Source of the DNA: Liolophura sinensis | Taxonomy: Eukaryota; Mollusca; Polyplacophora; Chitonida; Chitonidae | DNA: 60,000 nt | Assembly: GCF_032854445.1 (NCBI RefSeq) | Contig: NC_088300.1 | Location: 11,317,191-11,377,190 of the forward strand | Reading direction: 5' to 3' | Notes under the pieces: model-generated | Database searches by the model: none | Seen by the model: the letters and a program-made list of their open reading frames with translations, nothing else | What the model was told of the DNA's origin: nothing | Shown here: one piece after another, positions 46,053-59,100 of the stretch | Layout of the letters: each line of letters begins with the position of its first letter | Numbering within the stretch: position 1 is the stretch's first letter | Program-made: the position numbers and the translations under genes

Positions 46053-47149
46053 TGAAAGAACAAATTTTCAAAGTCTCAAGGGCTGAAGGGTGAACCTCAG
46101 TGCTTTAAATTTTCACAAAACTTGTTGTCAACAAGTTCCTCCTGTTATTGTCATAACAAGTTTTGTTTGGGGAAATAATTCATCAAGTATCTTACACACA
46201 AGAACATCTGTGTGGAACTTGCCAAAATGATAATGAATACCGCTTCATGCTATTCATAACATCATTTGGATTTTATGATATTTTTCTGACAGGTAACAGT
46301 TTCTCCAAAACTGAACTTTCATTCTGTTTAGCGTGGAACATTGAATTAAGGTAGGATACTCAGTCTAAAGAAGTAAAGCTAAATTTAAAAAAATAAAAGT
46401 TTAGGAAGTGCTGTCGGCGGCACATGGTCCTTACACTTTCAGAAATCTCACTTACGTTCAAAACAACCTGATATTTTGGCAAACTGCATGTCTCTTCTGT
46501 CCTTTCGCCATATGGTATCGAAATAAACTTATTTTTGAACTGACAGCACCATGAGAACTGCAAGAACTATATAGGCTTTTAAAAAGTACCATAAAAGTTA
46601 TAACCATGCACGTACTAGAAAACAAAAATAAGACATTTTAGCATCTTGAAATCACTACATGTATGCATACATTTTACAGTTTATGGTCAACAACCATACT
46701 ATAAAGACAAAGAGTTACTTTTTAACACACCGATAACTTAAAATTCTTCACATTTAAGAATCACTGCAACATGGCCGTCACGCACGCTTTCCCACAATTC
46801 ATGTTTCCCGCGCTCGTGACATTGTCTCACTGTGGATGATCAATAATGTTTTCTATCAGAATTTTAACTGTTAGCGCTTAGTGTCAAATCGACACATAAA
46901 GCAATGAGAGTATCGATATCTAGTGCAAAAACAGATGCTTAAATTTGACTGGAGTTAGATTGTCCGCGACTCAGCTGTGCGATTTTTTTTGCAGGATATA
47001 CGCAAATTTTGATGACGTCATCATATTTGGCGGTGAATCCTCGTGGTGGATTCCCCGCTCTGCCTGACATCAACAGAGAGTCAAAATAAAAAATCGATTG
47101 TGATTGTGGCCACCCGCCAGTGTGTGGCACAGCTGTCGGGCACAGAAAG
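46053..47149. promoter_or_regulatory. Shared bidirectional promoter region (inferred)
   Basis: About 1.1 kb separates the divergent start codons of the BHMG1-like gene (46022, -) and the EML gene (47150, +). The stretch 46770-47160 is richer in CpG than its surroundings (for example CCCGCGCTCGTGAC, GGCGGTGAATCC) and probably holds the EML start site and the non-coding first exon of the minus-strand gene. No TATA box is evident. Confidence 0.4.
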
Positions 47150-50100
47150 ATGGAGAACACAAATACTGGTCCGCAGGCGGATGGTGTCGGTAAGTTTAGA
47201 CGAAGAAGGTCATTATACTTTGCTAGCAGTAGCTTCGGAGATGTCACTCTGACACTGACAACTATACGCTGAGACAAGAAGATTGAACTTTGCATCAACA
47301 CTTAAAACGCAAGTCTTCGTCTGGCAACTCCAGTCGTTGCATTTCAACAACAACGGCGTCACTCGCCGTCAGTTTAATTGAGTCCGCAGGTGATTTATAG
47401 ATATTGTGCAGTGTCATTCTGTAGATTCCAACTGTAAATTGCTACTTGTGACATATAGTGATCGGATCCAAGAAGATAAACTTCTTCATTGAATGTGCGC
47501 AGGATATAACCCTTCCGCTGTAAATTTTGTTTGAGAGTGATGACCGATGTGTTAAGATCAAGCCTAAGATGGTACTATGTATTTTTCATGTCACTTTTCA
47601 TGTATGATTTCTAATAAGCTGGCACTAAATCTGTCATCTTACATACCACACCCCATTCAAACCATTCACAGCTAGTTTCAACACGTGTACAATCGTTGAT
47701 AATATTGTGATATGGGATGACACTTTCATATTATTTATTCTCAGCTTACAGGTCTTAACATAATCTAGCTTCAGTTAAAGATCAGTAAAATACTTTTTTT
47801 TAGAATATATGTTTTTGAGTTGACAAAAGTCGTCTTGAAAGTTTCCAAAGCACGTCAGTTGGAATTGTTGTTAGGGAATAAAGTTAAGTATGCTAGACTT
47901 CAGTAGGAAATGACCACATTAGGAATAACAAAATTCATCTAAGTATAAACCTGTTATGCTAGGTGATGAAAATCCCATCATAGGCTGATTTGATGTCTGA
48001 AACATGGCATCTAAATATTAGCAACACATGTTTTGGTAAACTAATGAAGTATTGGGCAGGTTACCATAGAAATAATAATGCAGCACACCCTGCATTATTA
48101 CATTATTACTACATCTCTGTACATGTAGGTCTATATATACATGTATGCACAGGTATGTCTTTCAATTTACTCCCCCTTTCACTTGGGTAAATTCACCTAA
48201 TGTGGGTACATCTAGTTTACTGAAAGATTTGACAAAAGATGGATTGTCTCAGTGCCAATTTGATTCGTGAATCTTTCTCAAGCAACAAGATAAAAGGAAG
48301 CACCAGTTTGCTTGCTGTGAGCTACAGTAATGACAGTATGGAAAAGAGCAAGAGTTATCTCCCCCTTGGTTGTTGAACGTAAAGGCCATTTCAAATATCA
48401 GATTAACCCTAACAGTATTTAACATACACAACCTGTTTACTTTTTACTGTATTTATGTATTTTGCGTATGCATGTCAGAGAAGGTGTCAAAACAGCCCGT
48501 GTATGTTACCGAAAGGCGAAATAGAGGATATGTCTAAATTATAGTGCAGTCAAACCCTGAACATGTGGCTAGAGTTGAGTATCCAGATTTCATGTTTTCC
48601 TTTCTCTCGATTGTGCTGAAAACAGGGGATCAATTTATCGTACAACATGTAGCACTAATGTCCTATTGTACTCATCCATTTATATGGGTGGAGGGATGTG
48701 TGGGGGTATGGATAGAGGGTTAGGAAGCTGGCTAAGAGCACTATGGTGCATGCCCAAGTTATGTATTAACAAAAAAACCATAATATTTCATCCTTGTGAG
48801 TTATAAATCTCAGTTTAATGATGACTGAGTTGCTTTGCATACAGAAATATAAACTTGTTTTAACATTTATTCTTATTAAACTAAAATATAAAACTATGTT
48901 TATACTGAATTAAGATTTCGTTCGATGTATCTATAATACTTACTTGTATGTGTATTTTCTCCAAGATTCGAGAATTTTTCAAATAAAAAGGCTGCCAGAA
49001 AGAAATTTATCTGCAATCCTGTACATAATCCGGCGTGCATTCTGACTCACTGGTCTGTGCTGCCTGACGCTTAACAGATGTGGATTCTTGTGCAGGGCAC
49101 AATGTGTATAAACCAGAATTTAGCGTTAGACATTATTCATTAAAAAGCATATTTAACAGGGATGAATGGAATGGTTAACTTACAATTTTCTTTAAAGTGT
49201 TAAGTACATGTATACCAGTTCTCCATCTAGACAGACATGTTACTTTATGTGTGCGTTTACATGTGTGATGCAGCCAAGTGTCTTGCTGATACATCAGGCT
49301 GTTAGATGTGCAGACTGCACTGTGTACTGTATGTAGCATGCTCGTAGTGTAGTGCACATATTGTAGCATACATGTAGTATACACATGCTGTAGCATACCA
49401 CACATACCGTGGCATACATGTAGTTCAGCACACATACTGTAGCATACATGGAGTATGGCACACACACTGTAGCACATATGCAGTTCAGCACACATACTGT
49501 AGCATACATGTAGTATAGCACACATACTGTAGCATCCATGTACATGCAGTATAGCACACATTCTGTAGCATACATGTAGTTCAGCACACATACTGTAGCA
49601 TACATGCACATGTACATGTAGTATAGCACATATTCTGTAGCGTACATGTACTTCAACACACATACTGTAGTATACATGGAGTACAGCAAACTTACTGTAG
49701 CATACATGTAGTTTAGCAGGGAACTTTGCCGTGGGTTGTATAGCAGTACAAAAACAGCTGTGTAATGGGAACATTTATTAAAGGATGCTGTGTTTGGAGA
49801 TGATTTCGAACAATGTCAGCTTAAAGTTCAAGCGCACGTATGAAATGCCAGCTTTAAGCCAGGGCAGGGCAAGATATTCACATCTTAATATCAATATTTA
49901 CTGAATAAACTTGTGCCAGTCTGCAACAGTCTCAAGCCATTGAAACTTTACATTTGTTAGCCCTGGTGTACACATTGGTCTGGGTTAGCCCAGTGAATTA
50001 ACACATTTCACCCAAAGTATATAAATACTGAGGTTCACTTGCAACATTTGTGAAAATGTTTGTGAATTAATTTCCTTCGAGGCAGCATAACTGCCCGTCT

Positions 50101-53100
50101 GTGATTTTCATTACAGTGTGCATCTCATACATCATGTTTTGTGGGATTTGCTTTATCAAGTTTTGCCTTCATTTATCAAGTTTTATATGTAATGTTTTAT
50201 CAGGTATTGTAGGCCTTTTTTCATAAGTTTGGTACCATTAATTCATTTTTTATGAGGTTTTGTTTTGTTTTATCTGGCCTTTTTGATTTTGTTGTACTAG
50301 GTTTTTATGTCTTGTTTTATCAGGTTTTGTATGTCAGTTATAATCAAGTTTTGTCTTGTTTCATTAAGTTTTTCCCAGATTTATTAGGTTGTGGAAGTCA
50401 TGTTTTATCAGGTTTTGCACATGCTTGCCTTGCTTTGTGATTGGAGATGTTTTCCCGCAGCATTTAAAAAAAATAAAATTGGACTTTCTGTGAAATTGTG
50501 ATACATGTACTTTGTCATCAGTACAATATTTCAGGATTGTGACACTGTTTTTTTTTTGAGCTGATCACCACAATATGGCTGGAAAATTGCCTATGTGGCG
50601 TTAAGCCATAATCAGTCATTCATTCTTGTGGCTGGTGCACCTCAGAGCCAACATATGAATAGTGCTGCATCACTTAAGTACCATGCCAAAGACACCAGGT
50701 GTGACAAATATCCAGTCTCAGTATTTCCTTACATGTATACCGTAGATCAGTCTATTGAGTGACTGCTCGTCCTATGTTATGTCATAGATCTTATTGTCAG
50801 AAGATACATTGTACTGATGTTGCCAAGTTTCAAGCCTAAAAATAGATTTGGTCACAAGGCTACCGACTAGCTAGCATATAGAAGACATGTGGCATGAATA
50901 CAAGTTCAGTTAAATATCAGTGAATGATTATGGTTTAATGCCACTTCTGCAATATTGCAGATGCATTATGGCGAAGATACTTTTTTGAGATATCACCCTT
51001 AACATTTAACCATTAGGGTTGATTCCTATACACAGTGAGTCATGGATTTAGTAATTTGTGGTAGTTATAGTTATTGTGCACACAGGGCATTGATGATGGA
51101 ACATCCCCCTTGTAGTATTGTGCTTTACATGTACATGTTATATGCAAAGCTTGAGTACATTTAACCCTTTTTGACATGCTTAACAATTGCCTTAACCTTG
51201 CTTTATGACCTTGAGGCAAATAGAGTGTAAAATCTGGACTCTGTCCAGTACAGACAGAAGCACATAAATGTCATAAAACATATCTTTTAATTGGTAAATA
51301 TATTAGAAACAAACTGTGAAACACCTTTCTGAGATCAGCGGAAATATCAGAATCAGATACATGTATATTACATTAGCCAAATTTTAGGTCATTTACCCTA
51401 TATACATGTTGGTGGATATGATACACATGTATTGCATGCTATATTTGTCAGTTAGTCTGTGTAGTTAATATAGATTGTATGTATGTAATTTTTGTATTAT
51501 TTTCAGGTAAGGAAGCACTGATGTGTGTTCAGTTTATTTTCCCTTTCAATTATGACAATTACACTCAAAGCCTTAGCCAGTTTGTCTGCAATCATGTCAG
51601 TATAGCTCTATATTAATACATATAGCTGCTTGTAAGTTAAAGTACTTCTTGTAAAACTGGTACAGAAATTATAGGAGGGAATTATTTTTCCGATGAGTCA
51701 TTTTTTTTCTGTCAAATTTATGCATACAGTCATTATGAAAATGATGCTAAAATTTGTTCGTGTCACTTAAGATGCAGGCTTCATAAAAATGTGAAAATTA
51801 GTTCTCTAATCCCCATAGTACTCCCTGAATATTTTAAAATATTGGCCGCAGAGACGATTGAAAAGGTTGAAGAATTCGGGTACTGTCCTGTGTTAGCATA
51901 CATTTATACGTATGACCAGTAAATCTTAATGGACGACTGCATACAACAAATGGATAGTTACACGTTAAACCAACATCAGTTGTATTGTAGCCTTGAGGTT
52001 CTGACATGTTTTAATTGCTCTATGTCATTTTTGCCTGAAATATGGTAATGCTCAGGTGAGTTTGCCTGAGAAAAGCCTGATATTATCTCTATTGTTTCCT
52101 GTTCATATACAAAAGCCTTGAAAAAAGGAGTCAGTTTGTTAGTCTTTAGTCTTGGTAGATGCCGTGTTTAACATGTTTGTAGATATGTAGTTGTGTTATC
52201 TGCATCCTTCATTAACAATTGGCATGTTTATGTTTGTTAACCAGTCTGATGTACCCGATTACCGTGTGTGACCCCTAAGCAGAAGGCTATCCCCGCCCTG
52301 TCGTCCATGTTTCGATGCTCTACCTGCATGACATCCACTGCAATGGAGGACATGGATAATCATACAGATCTGTCAGACGCCTTAGGTGTGTACATATGCC
52401 TACATCTGTTACACATTTGTATCTGTTGTCTTGTCTCATCAGTCACACATCATGGTGCTGTGGGTGGACACAGTCACACACCCTGGTTCTGTGGGTGAAC
52501 ACAGTCACAAATACCCTGGTACTGTGGATGGACACAGTCACAAATAGCCTGATACTGTGGATGGACACAGTCACAAATAGCCTGATACTGTGGATGGTCA
52601 CAGTCACAAATACTCTGGTACTGTGGATGGACACTGTCACAAATACCCTGCTACTGTGGGTGGACACAATCGCAAATACCCTGGTACTGTGGGTGGATAC
52701 AGTCAAACTCCCTGGTACTGTGGGTGGACACAGTCACACTCCCTGGTACTGTGGGTGGACACAGTCACACGCCCTGGTACTGTGGGTGAACAAAATGACA
52801 TGCTGTGGTACTGTGGGTGGACACAGTCACACTCCCTGGTACTGTGGGTGTACACAGTCACACACCCTGCTACTGTGGGTGGACACAGTCACACACACCC
52901 TGGTTCTGTGGGTGGACAGTCACACTCCCTGGTACTGTGGGTGGACACAGTCACATGCCCTGGTACTGTGGGTGGACGCAGTCACAAATACCCTGGTACT
53001 GTGGGTGGACAAAATGACATACTGTGGTACTATGGGTGGACACAGTCACATGTCCTGGCACTGTGATGGTCACATTCACACTCCCTGGTACTGTGGGTGG

Positions 53101-56100
53101 GCACAGTCACCCACCCTGGCACAGCCACATACCCTGGTAGTGTGGGTGTTCACAGTCCCGCTGCCTGGCACAGTCTCACACCATGGTAGTGTGGGTGGTC
53201 ACTGTCCCACTCCCTGGCACAGTCAAACACCATGGTAGTGTGGGTGGTCACAGTCACACACCCTGGTACTGTAAGTCTTTCTGTGGAAGTTGTTGCTTTA
53301 AATGACTACCTGACATGTCTGATGCATTCATCATTGATACTCTGGGGACAATAACTGTGGGCATGAACATGTAGATGTCTGTGTTCAGTAACCCTGTACT
53401 TAAAATAATAATTTTTGCCAAATTTAACACCAGTGATAATTGACATATGCTACATCAGTTTTCTTCATCTGACTTTTATAGATTCTTGCTACATGTTTAA
53501 CTTGAGCATGGACTGTTATGCGGGTGTCTTAGGTTTGTATGAGTTATGTATGATGACTGTAGAACGTGGATGAGGTATGGCTGTGATTATTATACCTGCA
53601 TGTCATCGAGTCACCATAATGTAGCTGATAGATAGAGGTGCAAGGATAGCTAGGTAGTAGCTCTCTCCCTCACCCAGATCCTCAACCCTTGACAGCAGTT
53701 ACAAGTGTCCTTGTCATTGTAAGTTACCTCTCTCCCCCCACCCAAACCTCTGGCAGCAGGTACAAGCGCCCTTGTAATTACAAGCATCCTTTCATGAATG
53801 AGAAACCCTATCCCCACCCAGACCCTCAAACCCTTGACAGCAGTAATAAGCATCCTTGTACAAGTCAATAGCTCTCTCACCCACCCAGACTAACAGACAA
53901 AATACAGGTCAATAGTTCTCTCACCCACACAGACTAACAGACAAACAACAAGTCAATAGCTCTCTCACCCATCCAGACTAACAGACGAAATACAGGTCAA
54001 TAGTTCTCTCACCCATCCAGACTAACAGACAAAATACAGGTCAATAGTTTTCTCACCCTCACAGACTAACAGACAAACAACAAGTCAATAGCTCTCTCAC
54101 CCATCCAAACTAACAGACGAAATACAGGTCAATAGTTCTCTCACCCACCCAGACTAACAGACAAACCACAGGTCAGTAGCTCTCTCACCCACCCAGAATA
54201 ACAGACAAACTACAGGTCAGTAGCCCTCTCACCCACCCAGACTAACAGACAAACTACAGGTCTTTACCATATAAATGTTTACACGGCATGATGCTGGCCA
54301 CTGCATTAGATGGAAACATTTTGTACATTTACAGTGTTATGTATACAGTTGTCTTTCCAAACTGCCCTGATGTTTTTGCGCAAAAATGTTGTGAATGGTA
54401 TACAGTGTTAACTGTATTAAACAACATCACACAAGAAAAGAAAATATGGTTTTCTTTGGTTAGTTACATGTATTAGCAGTACTTGTCCATAGGGAGAAAT
54501 GTCCATAGGAAAAATGTGCGCGCTCCAGTATAACATCTAAATATAAGACTTACAGCATAGAAACTAAAACCAGAGCAGAAACCACAGTGTGATAACTGGC
54601 AAATGGCCACAATGTGAAAACTGGCAAATGGCCACATGTAACCAGAGAAATGCACAGTCTCTGGTCAGTTTACTTCAGTTCATGTTTCATCGTAACTGCT
54701 TATGTACAATGTAAATACCTTGATAGTATTAACAAATTACATGCCTTCTACCACCATGGCGTAAAAAGTGTTTGACCGAAAAGAAAAAAAAAGCTGCGAT
54801 ATTTGCTTGTTTGTAATGTAAATAACTGGATGATATCTAGCTCAGCTATCAGCGTACAAATTCAGCAATTCAAGGCACCAGGTGAACAAGCACCCTGTTT
54901 TTTTGGAACAATAGAACATACCATGCTTGCTGGAGATGGGGTATGAGGAATTGTCAGCTCTCGACAAGTATCACTGAAAATATCATTAAAACAGTGCTAG
55001 ACCATTTAAGAAAACCCTGAACTTGAACCACTAGACATGTGAAGTTACTCACCAAGTGGACGTTACTTCATACAGCTATAACATCAGTCTGTTCACCAAC
55101 TGAGTGTTACTTCACACAGCTGTAGCATTTTTGCTCACTGTGTGAAGTTACTCATCAACTGGACATTACTGCACACAGATGTAGCATCTCTCTGCTCACT
55201 GTGTGAAGTTACTCACCAGCTGGATGTTATTTCACACAGCTGTAGCATCTCTTACTCACCAGCTATATGTTACTTCACACAGCTGTAGCATCTCTTACTC
55301 ACCAGCTATATGTTACTTCACACAGCTGTAGCATCTCTTACTCACCAGCTAGATGCTACTTCACACAGCTGTAACAACTTTTATTCACCAGCTTTATGCT
55401 ACTTCACACACAGCTGTAAGATCTCTTACTCACCAGCTGGGTGTTACTTCACACAGCTGTAACAACTCTAACTCACCAGCTGGATGTTACCTAACAAAGT
55501 TGTAGTATCTCTTTCTCACCAGCTGGATGTTACTTCACACAGCCCTAATAGCTCTTCCTCAACAGCTGGATGTTACCTAACAAAGATGTAGTATCTCTTA
55601 CTCAACAGCTGGATGTTACCTCACATGGCTGTTTGGTTCCCTGTCCCTTGGTGATGGCATAGCTGTCCTGACCAGTGCTCACCCTCTCACCCAGGGGCTG
55701 TGGTTGTCCCCACACCCTGCTTAGAATACTCCCTCTTCCTCTGTTCCACAGCCATACTGGTCAGTAAAACCTGCATGATGAATACTCTCTCTTAGGTCAG
55801 TCTTTGCCCCTCTGTCCCACACTTCACCCTGCAGTATATACTATCTGTGTGATAGAACGTGTAGCATGCAGGTTAAGGGGACCTAATAAGAGTAAGAACC
55901 CTCAAAATAAACCTGCCAATAATTTGACCTGCTAAGATTTATTTCGAAGCTTTTGAAACAGGTGTTTTGACTAGTTTTGAAGTAGAAGAAATTGGACTTC
56001 TTGAAATCTATGTTACTGTTATTTTTCAGGCATAAATATTCCTTTGTTGTTTGGTATAAGTGTTGTATAAGTGTTGTTGTTGTTGTTGCAATACACCTTC

Positions 56101-59100
56101 AGGATGTTATAAATGGGGATTATAACCAGTGTGAATTTTTAGGCTGTTGAGTCAGGTGGAGTGGATTATTGAGGTACCTGGGTAGTTTACAAGGTGCTAC
56201 CTGACCTACATTGTACAAGGAGCAAGTGCATACATTCCTGTGCTGGGTGCTTTCATGTGAAACGTAGGCCAGAGGTGAAGGTTACGCTGCATGTGGGTGA
56301 CTTCTGACCCCTCTGTGACACAAATGTGCGGTCAGTGAGCAGTGCACTATGGTGGCATGCTGTAACACTGGATTGTCAGGGGTAAACTATGATCAGGTAC
56401 AGGCATTGAATCTGCATTGGGTACTTACAATGCAAGGTTGTGGCTATGTAGGATTTATGGCCTGGTGCCAGGTCCCCTGAGCTGGCAGAGTAAGCCAAGT
56501 CCCCTCTCCCCCAAACCCCAGCCCCCTTCCCTACTCCCCCCCCCCCTGCTGTCAGGCATCAACCTGCTCACATGGGCCTCACTGTGGGGGGGACACCTAA
56601 CTGTCCATGTTGTGCAGGTGCCTTAGGCTGACATCTAACACTGCTCACATCCACTTGTAGTTATGGAGCTAGAGGACAGCTTGGAGAATGGCACCAGTGA
56701 AAGTGGAGCTCAGATAAACACCGAGAAAGGTAGCAGTATAGACACCCAGTCATCATTTGTCTAACACCATTTGTGTGGCTAGTTTGCTCACTTATCTCAG
56801 ACAGGTTCTGACAGGAATGGCAGGAAAATGCCAGCAGTGTGTGAAATGGTAGATCATTGACACCATAGTACTTCAGGAATGAAGAATGAATGTACGCCAA
56901 GTTCCTGTATATTATGATTGTGGTCATTTTCTGCATACATGTACTCTGTTTCTGGAGGAAATTGTTTTTCAAAGGGCCTTCCCTTGCTCATTGTAGATTG
57001 TTCTGCTCTCAACCTTTGTAGAGTCTTAGTGACAAAAGGTAGAGGATATGTGGCCAGTTACACTGTCTAATGTTTGTTGAAAACCACCTGTCCTACACAA
57101 ATATAGGCTGTGCATATCTGTACAGCAAAATTGTGGGAATATTTCTTACAAACTTGATGCGCTATGCCTGGTTTCCTCCCACCATGATGCTGGCTACCAC
57201 TGTATAAGTGAAATATTCTTGAGTATGGTGTAAAACACCGATCAAATAAATAGATAAATAAATAGATAAATAAATAGAAACTTGCCAAGTGTCAGTGGTA
57301 TGTCCGGGGCACTCTGGTCTGGTAGATTTTAAACTCAGGGTTGCTGTCATATGCATCGTGGTAAAGTAACATAAGTTCACTTTCATAAAGAACACCTAAC
57401 TTGGGTGATGGGGCTAGTTCATTGACTACAAAAGCATCAATCACAGTTGGTCATTACACAGTAGATCATCACATTTGGTCACCACTCAGATCATCACAGT
57501 TGGTCTTCACTGAGTAGATCATCACAGTTGGTCATTACACAGTAGATCATCACATTTGGTCATCACCCAGATCATGACAGTTGGTCTTCACTGAGTAGAT
57601 CATCGCAGTTGGTCATTACACAGTAGATCATCACATTTGGTCACCACTCAGATCATCACAGTTTGTCTTCACTGAGTAGATCATCACAGTTGGTCATTAC
57701 ACAGTAGATCATCACATTTGGTCATCACTCAGATCATCACAGTTGGTCTTCACTGAGTAGATCATCACAGTTGGTCATTACACAGTAGGTCATCACATTT
57801 GGTCATCACTCAGATCATCACAGTTGGTCATCTCTCAGTAGATCATCACAGTTGGTCATTACACAGTAGGTCATCACATTTGGTCATCACTCAGATCATC
57901 ACAGTTGGTCTTCACTGAGTAGATCATCACAGTTGGTCATTACACAGTAGATCATCACATTTGGTCATCACTCAGATCATCACAGTTGGTCTTCACTGAG
58001 TAGATCGTCACAGTTGGTCATTACACAGTAGATCATCACATTTGGTCATCACTCAGATCATCACAGTTGGTCTTCACTGAGTAGATCATCACAGTTGGTC
58101 ATTACACAGTAGATCACATTTGGTCATCACTCAGATCATCACAATCAGTCTTCACTGAGTAGATCATCACATTTGGTCATCACTCAGATCATCACATTTT
58201 GTCTTCACTGAATAGATCATCACAGTTGGTCATCGCAGTTTGTCATCACTGAGTAGATCACAGTTAGTGATGATTCAGTTAAGGCAGCATTGACTCGTAG
58301 TGCCACAAGAAGAAGACTGTATATGTACACACACTGAATGACTCCTTGTTGTCATATGACTGAAAAATTGTTCAGTATGACTTAAAACCCAAAGCATACA
58401 TACATACAAGCAAAAATTTAGTGTTTTAGTGTTGGACCAGTTTCTATTTTTGTGTTACCAGTTTGTGTTAGGTCTGTCTGTGTTTCAGCGTCAGGTCTAT
58501 TTGTGTTTGAAACTGTCAGATCTGTGTTTTAGTTTTGGGTCAGCCTGTGTTTTAGTGTTAGGTCAGCCTGTGTTTCACTGTTAGGGCAGCTGGTGTTTCA
58601 CTGTTAGGTCAGCTGGTGTTTCACTGTTAGGTCAGCCTGTGTTTTAGTGTTAGATCAACCTGTGTTTTAGTGCTAGATCTGTCTGTGTTTTAGTGCTAGG
58701 TCAGCTGGTGTTTCAGTGTTAGGTCAGCCGGTGTTTCACTGTTAGGTCAGCCTGTGTTTTAGTGTTAGATCAACCTGTGTTTTAGTGCTAGATCCGTCTG
58801 TGTTTTAGTGCTAGGTTGGCCTGTGTTTCAGTGTTAGGTCAGCCTGTGTTTTAGTGTTAGGTCAGCCTGTGTTTTAGTGTTAGGTCAGCCTGTGTTTTAG
58901 TGCTAGGTCAGCCTGTGTTTTAGTGCTAGGTTGGCCTGTGTTTCAGTGTTAGGTCAGCCTGTGTTTTAGTGTTAGGTCAGCCTGTGTTTTAGTGCTAGGT
59001 CAGCCTGTGTTTCAGTGTTAGGTCAGCCTGTGTTTCAGTGCGAGGTCAGCCTGTGTTTTAGTGTTACGTCAGCCTGTGTTTTAGTGTTAGGTCAGCCTGT

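Noticed and set aside
49175-49774. 199- and 137-codon minus-strand ORFs rich in Tyr, Met and Cys
   Set aside because: Repeat translation of the 30-bp array.
52396-53238. 280-codon plus-strand ORF, the longest in the window
   Set aside because: It lies wholly in a 31-33-bp minisatellite; the repeated peptide comes from the array and not from a gene.
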